Assembly: GCA_964610505.1 (NCBI GenBank)
Contig: CAZSXU010000008.1
Coordinates: 1 to 64,000 of the forward strand
DNA: 64,000 nucleotides
Direction: 5' to 3'
DNA from: CAZSXU01 sp964610505
GTDB lineage: Bacteria; Arandabacterota; Arandabacteria; JAGLYR01
Positions 42,529-50,888 of the stretch are shown here, piece by piece; position 1 is the stretch's first letter; every line of letters begins with the position of its first letter. The translations under genes and the position numbers were made by a program. The notes below the pieces were generated by a model. It was not told where the DNA came from. It did no database searches and was given only the letters and a program-made list of their open reading frames with translations.

Positions 42529-43503
42529 CTATTCGATGGGAATCTGTGAAATCGCGCGATCCAACTGCAGGTCGAAATCCTCGGGGAACCAGTGTCCGAG
42601 GCCTTCGTTGATCACGAGGGAGAAGTCGAGCCCCGCCTTCTCGAAAACAGCCGCCATCCGCTTCTGATCCGAGAGATCCGGGTCCTTGTCTCCGGTGAGA
42701 ATTGTCCCTCGAACTCCCCGGTCGACCGCCCGCTTTGCACTCGTGAGATCAACCCCCCCGGGAATGCCGCCTCCCGGGCAGAGCACGACGAACCCGGCAA
42801 TGGGAAGGACCTCGTTGATCATCACGTCGATGGCCATCCGGCCGCCCTGTGAAAAACCGCCGATGAGGATGTGGTCTGTTCGGATGGGATAGCGCTCTGC
42901 GATCTCGTGGTACAGGCGGGAAATTTCTTCGCGCCCGAGCGCCGCGTCGTCCCACCCGCGTCCGCCATCCATCTTCACAACCTGTGAGGATTGAAAGAAG
43001 GCGGTGAGGAACTCCCCCTCCAGGATGGGCGATTTCCAGTGCTCCATCATTTCCTCAAGGCCGTCGCCCCAGCCGTGGAGGGCAATGAAGAGTGGATATG
43101 GTCTGCCCTTGGCGGTTCCGTTCGGCAAGACGACTTCAACCCCCGGCCCGGCGGCGGCTTGCGCCTCTCTCCGGCGAGCATCGCTGAAGGCGAGGATTCT
43201 CTCGAATCTCGAATCGCCGACCAGGGACCGGATCGCGGGAGCCTCCAGTGGAAACGTGAACCACAGATCCCTCTCGACCCCCTCTTCCAAGACATCCAGT
43301 GCACGACCCCGGTTGTCCGTGATGAGGTAACCGTACGCCAGGCTGAAGATGATGTCGTACAGGTTCTCCGGGAATCGATTCTTCTCCTTCTCTAGAAGAA
43401 CGACGGCCTCCTCCGGGCGACCGGCATTGAAGAGATTTCCTACCTGGTGCTTGAGAGCTTCAAAATCATCGCCGCCGCGTTGTTCCTCTTTCCCTGCAGT
43501 CAT
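42529..43503 (-). CDS. Alpha/beta hydrolase (carboxylesterase/phospholipase type) with helical N-terminal repeat
   Basis: A 324-residue protein without signal peptide. Residues about 10-110 are helical and TPR-like ('LFNAGRPEEAVVLLEKEKNRFPENLYDIIFSLAYGYLITDNRGRALDVLEEGV'). The hydrolase domain follows: oxyanion region 'PLFIALHGWGDG', nucleophile 'LIGGFSQGG', acid 'LTGDKDPDL' and base 'NEGLGHWFPED'. This resembles bacterial dienelactone-hydrolase/phospholipase families with TPR-like starts. It lies 223 bp downstream of the S46 start on the same strand. Confidence 0.83.
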   Translation of the reverse strand: MTAGKEEQRGGDDFEALKHQVGNLFNAGRPEEAVVLLEKEKNRFPENLYDIIFSLAYGYLITDNRGRALDVLEEGVERDLWFTFPLEAPAIRSLVGDSRFERILAFSDARRREAQAAAGPGVEVVLPNGTAKGRPYPLFIALHGWGDGLEEMMEHWKSPILEGEFLTAFFQSSQVVKMDGGRGWDDAALGREEISRLYHEIAERYPIRTDHILIGGFSQGGRMAIDVMINEVLPIAGFVVLCPGGGIPGGVDLTSAKRAVDRGVRGTILTGDKDPDLSDQKRMAAVFEKAGLDFSLVINEGLGHWFPEDFDLQLDRAISQIPIE

Positions 43504-43539
43504 TCCCGACGCTCCCCAAGATATGCGTTCCCACCATTA

Positions 43540-44360
43540 CAACGCGAGCACGGTCCTTCAGCCACAGATTACACGGATTCCGCGACGGATTCAAATCCAA
43601 GAGCCATGGTCCGCAGATCGGCCGCCCCCATACCGCAGAGAGTCGAGAGTTGAAAGTTGAAAGTCGAAAACCCTGCAGCCACGGATTCCACGGATTCCGG
43701 AGAGTGGCCCGGCAAGGTGACGAAGATGGAGCACAAGACCGAAAGCCGAGAGCCGAAAGTCGGAACACACCAACCCGGGCCGGCGACGGGGAGGGTTCGC
43801 CGGAGGACGGGTCACGACGAGTGTGTTTCAACGCAGGAAGTCGCCGCCTTCCTCCACAAGCGCAATCCCCCCTTCCGTCGTGGCCCGGACGACGCCGAAC
43901 CTTTCCCGGAGCGCAAGGCCCATACCCGGAAGGCTGACAGTCGAAAGTTGAGAGTCGAACACCCCCAACCCAGGGCCGGCCGCGGTGAAGGTCCGCCGGA
44001 TCGAAAGCCGCAGCGTGGGGTGTTTCAACGCACAAAGGGCCCACCTTCCACGGCGACCATCATCCCCCATTCACGCTGCGGCCAAGAGACGCCGGACCTT
44101 TGCCGCGGCAAAAGGCCCGTAAGGCAGAGAACCGAAGGCCGAGAGCCTAAAGCCGAGAGCCTAAAGCCGGAACACACCAACCCCGGGCCGGCCGCGGAAC
44201 TTCAGAAAGTTGAAAGTCGAGAGTGGAAAGTCGGCACCCGCCATTTCATGTGTCGCTGTTCTGAATTCTCAACGATCGACTCTCAACTCTCCGAATTGCG
44301 GCTGCGGCCAAGCCACGCCGAGTTCTCCCCGCGGCGCAAGACCCGAACTGGAGATAGTGC
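43540..44360. repeat. Array of diverged palindromic-element copies
   Basis: This 914-bp gap (43504-44417) is filled by repeats. Three copies of the palindromic element are visible: a diverged one at about 43774-43925, a good one at 43975-44109, and a broken one at about 44184-44340. They are separated by runs of GAAAGTCGAAAGTTGAAAGT-like and 'GAGAGCCTAAAGCC' units and by 'CAGCCACGGATTCCACGGAT' strings. I see no gene here; open frames across it are translated repeats. Confidence 0.85.
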
Positions 44361-44362
44361 GG

Positions 44363-44386
44363 AAAAGCCCCCACGAAAGTGGGGGC
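44363..44386 (-). terminator. Intrinsic terminator of the GIN-domain gene
   Basis: On the minus strand GCCCCCAC-TTTC-GTGGGGGC followed by TTTT, 31 bp after the stop codon. A stable 8-bp G+C stem, tetraloop and U-run make this the clearest intrinsic terminator in the window. Confidence 0.85.
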
Positions 44387-44417
44387 CTCCGGTACATCTC
44401 ACTACAGAACAAAGACT

Positions 44418-45269
44418 TCAGATTTCCCGGACCCTGCCCGATCCGGTTACCCTCTGCGAGACCCTGGGTCTCCCGGCAAATCGCACGTCGCCGCTGCCGC
44501 TCACCTGTGCTTCCAGACGATCTTCCACATGAACGGTCACCGACCCGCAGCCGCTCACCTCGACTTCCGCCTCGGAGCATTCCATGCGCCTAGCCCCGTA
44601 GTCGCCCGAACCACTGACGACGACGCGCTGTCTCTCGACGCGGCCGTCCGACACGGCTACGTCCCCCGAGCCCGTAATTCGAACATCGAGCGATCGTGCA
44701 TCCAGATCTCGAATCCGGACCTCCCCGGAACCGCTCACGGAAACCCTCTGTGTTTCAGCCTCGGCCCCGGCGAGTTCTACGTTCCCCGAACCGCTCACTT
44801 TTGCGACAATCTCGTCGGCCTCAACTGTGCCGATTTCGACGTCACCGGAACCGCTCACCTTTACCGAGAACTCGTCGGCTTCGAGATTCGGGGCGAAAAC
44901 GTCCCCACTGCCCGAGACATGAATCGTATCCAGGCTCTTCACGGTCAGGTAGAAGTTCACCGGTTTGCTGGGTCGTAAAGACACCCGCCTTCGGATGTCG
45001 ATCTTCAGCATCTTACCGGAGACATCCACCTCGAAATAGCGCTGCAGGTTCTCCTGCGCCACAATGCGCAGACTCTCTCGATCGCCGATCTCGATGTGAA
45101 GGTCCCCGAACGTAGCCAGCTTCACCCCCGTGAAATCCTCCACGTCGTAGGTTTCGCTGATGACGGCCCCCCGCCCACGAACCTTCTCTTCCCCGCAGAC
45201 CGTACAGCCAAGGCTGCAGGCTATACAGAAAATGAGCAACCCCAGTACGAGCATGTTCCGTTTCCTCAT
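44418..45269 (-). CDS. GIN-domain (DUF2807) lipoprotein
   Basis: A 283-residue secreted protein. Lipoprotein signal ends 'ACSLGCT'. After a short lead ('ISETYDVEDFTGVKLATFGDLHIEIGDRESLRIVAQENLQRYFEV') comes a right-handed beta-helix-like run of repeats in which 'VSGSGDV' or a close variant (SGSGNV, SGSGEV, TGSGDV, SGCGSV) recurs nine to ten times about every 18-20 residues. This is the putative auto-transporter adhesin head/GIN family. Role unknown, probably cell-surface. The start at 45269 is supported by GGGAGGG upstream and gives the signal peptide. Confidence 0.88.
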   Translation of the reverse strand: MRKRNMLVLGLLIFCIACSLGCTVCGEEKVRGRGAVISETYDVEDFTGVKLATFGDLHIEIGDRESLRIVAQENLQRYFEVDVSGKMLKIDIRRRVSLRPSKPVNFYLTVKSLDTIHVSGSGDVFAPNLEADEFSVKVSGSGDVEIGTVEADEIVAKVSGSGNVELAGAEAETQRVSVSGSGEVRIRDLDARSLDVRITGSGDVAVSDGRVERQRVVVSGSGDYGARRMECSEAEVEVSGCGSVTVHVEDRLEAQVSGSGDVRFAGRPRVSQRVTGSGRVREI

Positions 45270-45472
45270 GATACCCTCCCTTGATGGAGGCAAGGGCGCG
45301 ACAGCCTCAAGCCACGGCATCCTGGCAGACCCATACACATCCGAACGGGTGTTGACCCGCACACAGGGGTATACGCTCAGGCAGCCAACATTGTTTCAGG
45401 GGTGGGGACGTCGCGCACCTGCCCACTCGCTCCCTCTTGGATTCCCCGCCGTCTCGCCATGCTGCCCCGTGC

Positions 45473-45501
45473 TTGCCGTGTCGCCCTGACCGGTGTATCA
45501 T
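45473..45501 (+). promoter_or_regulatory. Promoter of the alcohol dehydrogenase gene
   Basis: TTGCCG (45473-45478), 17-bp spacer, TATCAT (45496-45501). Predicted leader about 37 nt. Confidence 0.55.
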
Positions 45502-45544
45502 GCAAGTCACGTGTAAAACTCCCGCACTGGAGGGGAAATCAGAG

Positions 45545-46543
45545 ATGAGAGCCATGGTTCTCGATCAAATGGGTCAACCGCTCGTCCTCCGGGATTTGCC
45601 CGTCCCGGAACCTGTCGAAGGACAGGTGCAGATCAAGATCCATGCGTGTGCCGTATGCCGGACCGACCTGCACGTCATCGACGGCGATCTCAAGAACCCC
45701 AAGCTGCCTCTGGTGCTCGGCCATGAGATCGTGGGAACGATTCAGAAGATCGGTCCCGGCGTAGAGGACTTGACGGCCGGGCAGCGGGTCGGTGTTCCCT
45801 GGCTGGGCGCCAGCTGCGGCACGTGCTCCTTCTGTGCTTCGGGGCGGGAAAATCTGTGCGATCTGGCTCGGTACACGGGATACCAGATCGACGGCGGATA
45901 CGCCGAGGCCACCGTGGCGGACCACCGGTACTGTTTTCCCATTCCGGCGCAATACTCGGATGCGGAGGCCGCGCCTCTTCTCTGTGCCGGGCTGATCGGG
46001 TATCGATCGCTCAGGATGACCGGGGACGCGCGACGCCTGGGCCTCTACGGTTTCGGCGCCGCCGCTCATATCGTTGCACAGGTCGCCGCCTACCAGGGCC
46101 GGGAGGTATACGCTTTCACGAGGCCCGGGGATCTTGCGGGGCAGGCGTTTGCCCGAGAGCTGGGGGCGATCTGGGCCGGGGATTCCGAGACCCTTCCACC
46201 GGAGCCCCTGGACGCCGCCATCATCTTCGCCCCGGTGGGCTCTCTCGTTCCGGCTGCATTGAGGGCGGTGGATAGGGGCGGTATCGTCGTCTGCGCGGGC
46301 ATCCACATGAGCGAGATCCCGGCCTTCGATTATGCACTTCTTTGGGAAGAACGATCCATCAAGTCCGTGGCCAATCTAACGCGGCAGGATGGCATCGACT
46401 TCCTCGAAATCGCGCCCAGGGTGCCCGTGCGAACACATGTAGAGACCTTTCCGCTCGAGCAAGCGAACGATGCGCTGGAGCGGCTTAGGAATGGGAAGAT
46501 CCGGGGGGCCGCCGTCCTGTTGACGAATGACGAAACTTGCTGA
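45545..46543 (+). CDS. Zinc-dependent alcohol dehydrogenase family protein
   Basis: A 332-residue MDR-family oxidoreductase. Catalytic zinc ligands are the cysteine in 'HACAVCRTDLHVIDGD' and the histidine in 'LVLGHEIVGTI'. The structural zinc site is 'SCGTCSFCASGRENLC'. The coenzyme motif is 'LGLYGFGAAAHIVAQVA', a variant of GXGXXG. It is closest in look to AdhP/'zinc-binding alcohol dehydrogenase' enzymes that use NAD(P) with primary alcohols or aldehydes. The frame is open upstream to 45437, but GGAGGGG before 45545 favours this start. Confidence 0.88.
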   Translation: MRAMVLDQMGQPLVLRDLPVPEPVEGQVQIKIHACAVCRTDLHVIDGDLKNPKLPLVLGHEIVGTIQKIGPGVEDLTAGQRVGVPWLGASCGTCSFCASGRENLCDLARYTGYQIDGGYAEATVADHRYCFPIPAQYSDAEAAPLLCAGLIGYRSLRMTGDARRLGLYGFGAAAHIVAQVAAYQGREVYAFTRPGDLAGQAFARELGAIWAGDSETLPPEPLDAAIIFAPVGSLVPAALRAVDRGGIVVCAGIHMSEIPAFDYALLWEERSIKSVANLTRQDGIDFLEIAPRVPVRTHVETFPLEQANDALERLRNGKIRGAAVLLTNDETC

Positions 46544-46577
46544 GACGAGTCGATGACTCAATGCGAGAGGAAAATCG

Positions 46578-47891
46578 ATGAACATGAGGGGATGTCTTGC
46601 CTGGGGTATTCTGATTGCACTCGTGGTCGCCTGTTCCGCCGATGCTTTGGCCCGTGCGCCATGGAGAGACGAGAACCCCAAAGAGGATCCGCCCTCACCG
46701 GTCCCGGACCGGGTGATTCTGACCTGGGCGGGAGACCCTTCGACGACTCAAGCCGTGACCTGGCGGACGGATCTGTCCGTTCAGGACGCCTGTGCTTTGA
46801 TCGCCCTTGCGGGTGTCTCCTCGGACTTCGCCGCAGATACACGCCGGATCCCTGCAAAGACCGGGCGTCTCGATGCGGACGTGGGTCCCGCACACTATCA
46901 CTCCGTGAAGTTCACGGACCTCAACCCCAACACCCTGTACGCGTATCGCGTGGGCAGCGATGAGGCCTGGAGCGAGTGGTTCCACTTCAGGACGGCGAGC
47001 GCGGATCCGGAACCGTTTTCTTTCCTCTACTTCGGCGACCCGCAGGACGCCATTCTCCCGTACTGGTCGAGAGTGATCCGCGCCGCCTACACCGATGCGC
47101 CGAATGCCCGATTCATGATCTACGCCGGCGATCTGGTCACGAACGGTGTCGGTGACGCACACTGGGCAGAGTGGTTCGATGCCGGCGGCTGGATTCTCGG
47201 CATGACTCCGACCCTGGCTACGCCGGGGAACCACGAGTATGACAGGGACCACGTTAACCTGACGCCGTTCTGGCGGACGATCTTCACATTGCCGGAGAAC
47301 GGGGTTCCGGGACTCGAAGAGCAGTGTTACTTCGTCGACTATCAGGGCGTCCGTGTGATCTCCCTCAATTCCAACGAGAAGATCGAGGATCAGGCCGCAT
47401 GGCTCGAGGGTATTCTCAAGAACAACCCCAGTCGCTGGACCGTCGTCATCTTCCACCATCCGGTGTTCTCCTCTGCCAGAGGCCGGGACAACCGGGAACT
47501 GAGAGAATCGTGGAAGCCGCTCTTTGACCGGTACGGTGTAGATCTGGTCCTTCAGGGTCATGATCACAACTATGGGCGTGGGCGGAATCTTCCGGAGAGA
47601 CCGGATGAAGTCGGCGGGTGCGGCACGATGTACATCGTGTCGGTCAGCGGGCCCAAGATGTACGACCTCACGTCGGAGCGTTGGATGGATCGCGCCGGCG
47701 AGAACGTGCAGCTCTACCAGGTCGTCGATGTGACCGCGGATACGCTGAACTACCGCTCAATGACGGTTACGGGGGATCTGTACGACGCCTTCGATCTGGT
47801 CAAGCAGAAGGACGGACCGAATCTGCTCATCGAGACGCTGCCGCCTGGGATTCCCGAGTACACGTTTCCTGCGTCTGGCTATTCTCGATAA
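46578..47891 (+). CDS. Secreted purple-acid-phosphatase-like metallophosphoesterase
   Basis: A 437-residue protein with an N-terminal signal (about 1-25). Residues about 40-135 are the fibronectin-like N-terminal domain of purple acid phosphatases ('DRVILTWAGDPSTTQAVTWRTD...YHSVKFTDLNPNTLYAYRVG'). The two-metal domain follows: 'FLYFGDPQ', 'MIYAGDLVTNG', 'ATPGNHEYD', 'VVIFHHPVFSS' and 'LVLQGHDHNYGRG'. Substrate is probably phosphate esters outside the cytoplasm. It lies 34 bp after the alcohol dehydrogenase gene, with AGAGGA before its ATG. The 208-bp gap 47892-48099 shows no gene. Confidence 0.88.
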   Translation: MNMRGCLAWGILIALVVACSADALARAPWRDENPKEDPPSPVPDRVILTWAGDPSTTQAVTWRTDLSVQDACALIALAGVSSDFAADTRRIPAKTGRLDADVGPAHYHSVKFTDLNPNTLYAYRVGSDEAWSEWFHFRTASADPEPFSFLYFGDPQDAILPYWSRVIRAAYTDAPNARFMIYAGDLVTNGVGDAHWAEWFDAGGWILGMTPTLATPGNHEYDRDHVNLTPFWRTIFTLPENGVPGLEEQCYFVDYQGVRVISLNSNEKIEDQAAWLEGILKNNPSRWTVVIFHHPVFSSARGRDNRELRESWKPLFDRYGVDLVLQGHDHNYGRGRNLPERPDEVGGCGTMYIVSVSGPKMYDLTSERWMDRAGENVQLYQVVDVTADTLNYRSMTVTGDLYDAFDLVKQKDGPNLLIETLPPGIPEYTFPASGYSR

Positions 47892-48099
47892 GCCGAACAT
47901 GGAGTCGGCAATAGTCTGGTCGTGTCCGACAGTTCGTACATGCAGGTCACAATGCCGGTGAGACACAGAGGCGCCGATTGGCCGCGCTCGTCCACGGTCT
48001 CAGGCACGCGGGATTCCACTCGGCCGTACGGAATGCAGGAACGATAGCGGTATGAGAGTTGCCTCGGGGACCGACTTCGCCATTATTGCGCAGAGGGTA

Positions 48100-50157
48100 C
48101 TACGAAGGCGGCTGAGTTCCTGGTTGTGAAGCCGGAGATCGTCGAATAACGACCACGGAGAGATCGTCCCCCAGCTCGCAGGAACCACGGAACCGGTCGA
48201 CGGACCGGACAACCTGATCCATCAGGTCCTTCGCACGACTTCCGGCCGCAGATCCAAGCGTTTCGATAAGAATGCCTTCTTCCTCGTACATTCTCTTCTT
48301 TTCATTCGTGGCTTCGGTCACGCCGTCGCTCACGACCACCACCGAATCGCCCTCGTTCAGATGAACCTCGCCGCTTGCGTAGACATCGGCATCCATGATC
48401 CCGAGGACCGGGCCACCCTCTCCCAGCTCTTCCCGCACCGACCCATCCGAACCAGTCACCAGCGCGGGAGGATGCCCGGCGTTCACGTACCGGACCCGGG
48501 CCGTCTCCAGATCCACGACGCCCAGAAACAGGGTCACGAAGTTCCCGACGTCGGTGGAAGACAGAAGGTGACGATTCAAGTCCGTGACCAGTTGCCGGGG
48601 ATCGTCCAGAGACAGGAGACACCGGCTGCGAATGGTCGCGTGTACGCTGGCCATGAGAAGCGAGGCGCCCATTCCCTTTCCCGACACATCCCCCAGTGCG
48701 AAGAGAACCTTGCCCGGCGCCGGCTCGAAGATGTCGTAGTAATCCCCGGACACCACCATCGACGGCCGACACGTGCCGGCGAACTCCCAGCCCTTCGGCT
48801 CCGGCAACGAGCGCGGGAAGAGATTCTGCTGTACCTGGCGTGCGACTTCCATTTCCTTCTCGTCCTCGCGAGCCTTCCTCTCCAGAAAGACGAAGCGGTA
48901 GCTGGCCACGGCCGCGTACACCAGGGGAGGTAGGGCCAGGGTCGCCGTCGCCGGAGCGCAGATGCCCCAGAGAGCGAAGACACCGTACCCGACAAAGGTA
49001 ATGAGCACCGTGGATCCCCCCATGATTCCGGCGGCCACCGGAAGAGCCAGCCGGACGAACAGCCATCCGAGGAGAAGACTCAGGGCACCCAGCATGGAGA
49101 GATAGAACGCCCGAGGCAATGCGCGAAGGAAGCGACCGTTCTGGATGGCATCGACCACGTTGGCATGGATATACACAAGGGGCGTAGCCACGGAGAACGG
49201 GGTGGCGCCCACATCGGTCGCGGCTTCTCCCACCGCCGTATTCCCGATGAGAACGGTACGGCCCTCGAAAGCGGCCGACAGTGCGTCGTGTTTCCCATCC
49301 CGGTACATGCCGAGAACGTCCAGCATCGAGAAAGCGTGCGGAAACGCGGCGTGGTTCCCAGCGAAATCGATGGCGGTCGCTCCTTCGTCGTCGAGCGGAA
49401 CCTGAAGCCGCCGGCCACTCGGCCAGACGATGGTCATCCCCTCCCTCGTGGCCTCGACCTCGGGGGGAGCATCGTGACCTTCCGCCACACCGGCCACCCG
49501 AACGCCCAGCGCGGGATAGAGCAGCCCTCGATATCGCACGAACAGCGGCAACCGCCGGATGCCGCCATCCTCGTCTACAGCCACCGTCGCATGGCCGACG
49601 GCGGAGGACGCTTCGAAAATGGAAGGATGCGGCAGGGACACCGATCCTGCCAGCGGGGCCCTCACGCCGCGCCCGCGCACACCATGGGTCCGTAGGAGAT
49701 CCGGCATCTTCGCCGATTCGGTTTGTTCCGTTCCCGGGCGCTCGGGCTCAGACAGGAACGAGATCGCATGGACGACATTGGGGTACTTTGCCGTGACACC
49801 GGCCAGCAGAAGGTCCGCCGTTGGATCGTGTGCATCGGGGCCCAGGAAGAGGAGATCCACACCGATTGCTCGCGCGCCCGATTCGGCAATCGCAGAAATC
49901 AGGAGTGCGTACGAATCCCGGGGAATCGGCCATTGCCCGTAGGCACGGATGGTGGCATCGTCCACTTCGACCAGCGCGATCCGACCGGACGCGTCCCGCT
50001 GTCCCCGGAATCGAAACCCGAGATCCAGCAGCTTCAGATCCACACTGGACAGCACCCCGGAGGTTTGCAGCACGGAAACCACAAGGAAGCACAGAAAGGC
50101 GATCAGGATGCCCCGCCGGATGCCCAGTCGTCTGGCTTTGGACTGAAGTTGAGCCAA
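48100..50157 (-). CDS. CHASE2-sensor PP2C/SpoIIE-type serine phosphatase
   Basis: A 685-residue membrane signalling protein. TM1 is at about 18-36. An extracytoplasmic CHASE2 domain is at about 38-330 ('SVDLKLLDLGFRFRG', 'IALVEVDDATIRAYGQWPIPRDSYALLISAI', 'AIGVDLLFLGPD', 'VLIGNTAVGEATDVG'-like strings). Three helices follow (about 355-430), then a SpoIIE/RsbU-type phosphatase at about 455-675 ('VARQVQQNLFPRSLPEPKGWEFAGTCRPSMVVSGDYYDIF', 'FALGDVSGKGMGASLLMASV', 'VVVSDGVTEATNE'). It would act on a partner anti-sigma-antagonist-like protein, which is not seen here. It is the last gene of the propeller operon, 9 bp after the TPR gene. Confidence 0.92.
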   Translation of the reverse strand: MAQLQSKARRLGIRRGILIAFLCFLVVSVLQTSGVLSSVDLKLLDLGFRFRGQRDASGRIALVEVDDATIRAYGQWPIPRDSYALLISAIAESGARAIGVDLLFLGPDAHDPTADLLLAGVTAKYPNVVHAISFLSEPERPGTEQTESAKMPDLLRTHGVRGRGVRAPLAGSVSLPHPSIFEASSAVGHATVAVDEDGGIRRLPLFVRYRGLLYPALGVRVAGVAEGHDAPPEVEATREGMTIVWPSGRRLQVPLDDEGATAIDFAGNHAAFPHAFSMLDVLGMYRDGKHDALSAAFEGRTVLIGNTAVGEAATDVGATPFSVATPLVYIHANVVDAIQNGRFLRALPRAFYLSMLGALSLLLGWLFVRLALPVAAGIMGGSTVLITFVGYGVFALWGICAPATATLALPPLVYAAVASYRFVFLERKAREDEKEMEVARQVQQNLFPRSLPEPKGWEFAGTCRPSMVVSGDYYDIFEPAPGKVLFALGDVSGKGMGASLLMASVHATIRSRCLLSLDDPRQLVTDLNRHLLSSTDVGNFVTLFLGVVDLETARVRYVNAGHPPALVTGSDGSVREELGEGGPVLGIMDADVYASGEVHLNEGDSVVVVSDGVTEATNEKKRMYEEEGILIETLGSAAGSRAKDLMDQVVRSVDRFRGSCELGDDLSVVVIRRSPASQPGTQPPS

Positions 50158-50166
50158 TGCTCTCTC

Positions 50167-50868
50167 CTACCGCTTCCAATACAACGTGGTGGCTAGATCC
50201 CTTTGATCAGCGGCGCGGAGCCCCGCGGAACGCCAGATTCTCGAGGGCGCCTTCCTGTGTGAAGGATCCGTAGCCGAGCTATCCACGGAAGATCCGGCCG
50301 TGTCCGCGCCGGCCGCAGTCAACGAATCGATCGGAACCGAGGATGCGGCCGCCTCCAGAAGAGCGCGAACCTCCTCCTCACTGAGAACCGGTGCATCCCG
50401 GGCCTTGTCTTCCTCGCCGGGCAATCCTCGTCGGCAGAGTCCCAGGAGGGAGAGGGCTTCCCTCGCGCTCCCGGCGAGATCCAGAGCAACCGAGGCATCT
50501 TCCCTGGCGCCCCTCTCGTCTCCCATGAGCATCCGCGTCAGCGATCGGTTCAGTATGATTCCTGCGTCCGTTGAGTCCGCCTGCCCGGCGCGTTCGTAGA
50601 AAACCAGGGCAACGGCTGCTTGCCCCCGCATCAGGTGAAGGTTTCCGAGATTCGTCAGGGCCATCGCGTTTCCCGGGGAGTCGGAGAGGAGGGAAACAAA
50701 CACCCGTTCCGCTATGCGTGCGTCGCCACTTAACGCCATAGCGATCCCGTACTCGGCCCGGAGCATCATATCCTCGGGCGCCCGGCCCTCTTCATCGAAA
50801 GCGACTACTGCACCCGGCGGCCAGATCATCAAACCTGCGAGAATCATGGCTCTCACTGCATATTTCAT
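50167..50868 (-). CDS. Secreted TPR protein with LYWK tail
   Basis: A 233-residue protein with signal peptide (about 1-23). Residues about 30-150 form three to four TPR-like helical pairs ('MLRAEYGIAMALSGDARIAERVFVSLLSDSPGNAMALTNLGNLHLMRGQAAVALVFYERAGQ'). The C-terminal part has 'VLSEEEVRALLEAAASSVPIDSL', a low-complexity linker and the ending 'AADQRDLATTLYWKR'. Both of these parts have counterparts at the end of the upstream barrel protein. The start at 50868 is supported by GGAG and opens with the signal. Confidence 0.8.
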   Translation of the reverse strand: MKYAVRAMILAGLMIWPPGAVVAFDEEGRAPEDMMLRAEYGIAMALSGDARIAERVFVSLLSDSPGNAMALTNLGNLHLMRGQAAVALVFYERAGQADSTDAGIILNRSLTRMLMGDERGAREDASVALDLAGSAREALSLLGLCRRGLPGEEDKARDAPVLSEEEVRALLEAAASSVPIDSLTAAGADTAGSSVDSSATDPSHRKAPSRIWRSAGLRAADQRDLATTLYWKR

Positions 50869-50888
50869 GGGATTCTCCTCACCGTCGG

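Noticed and set aside
43657..44532. 291-codon plus-strand frame
   Set aside because: It consists of translated repeat units (GAAAGTC runs, palindromic element) and enters the antisense of the GIN gene.
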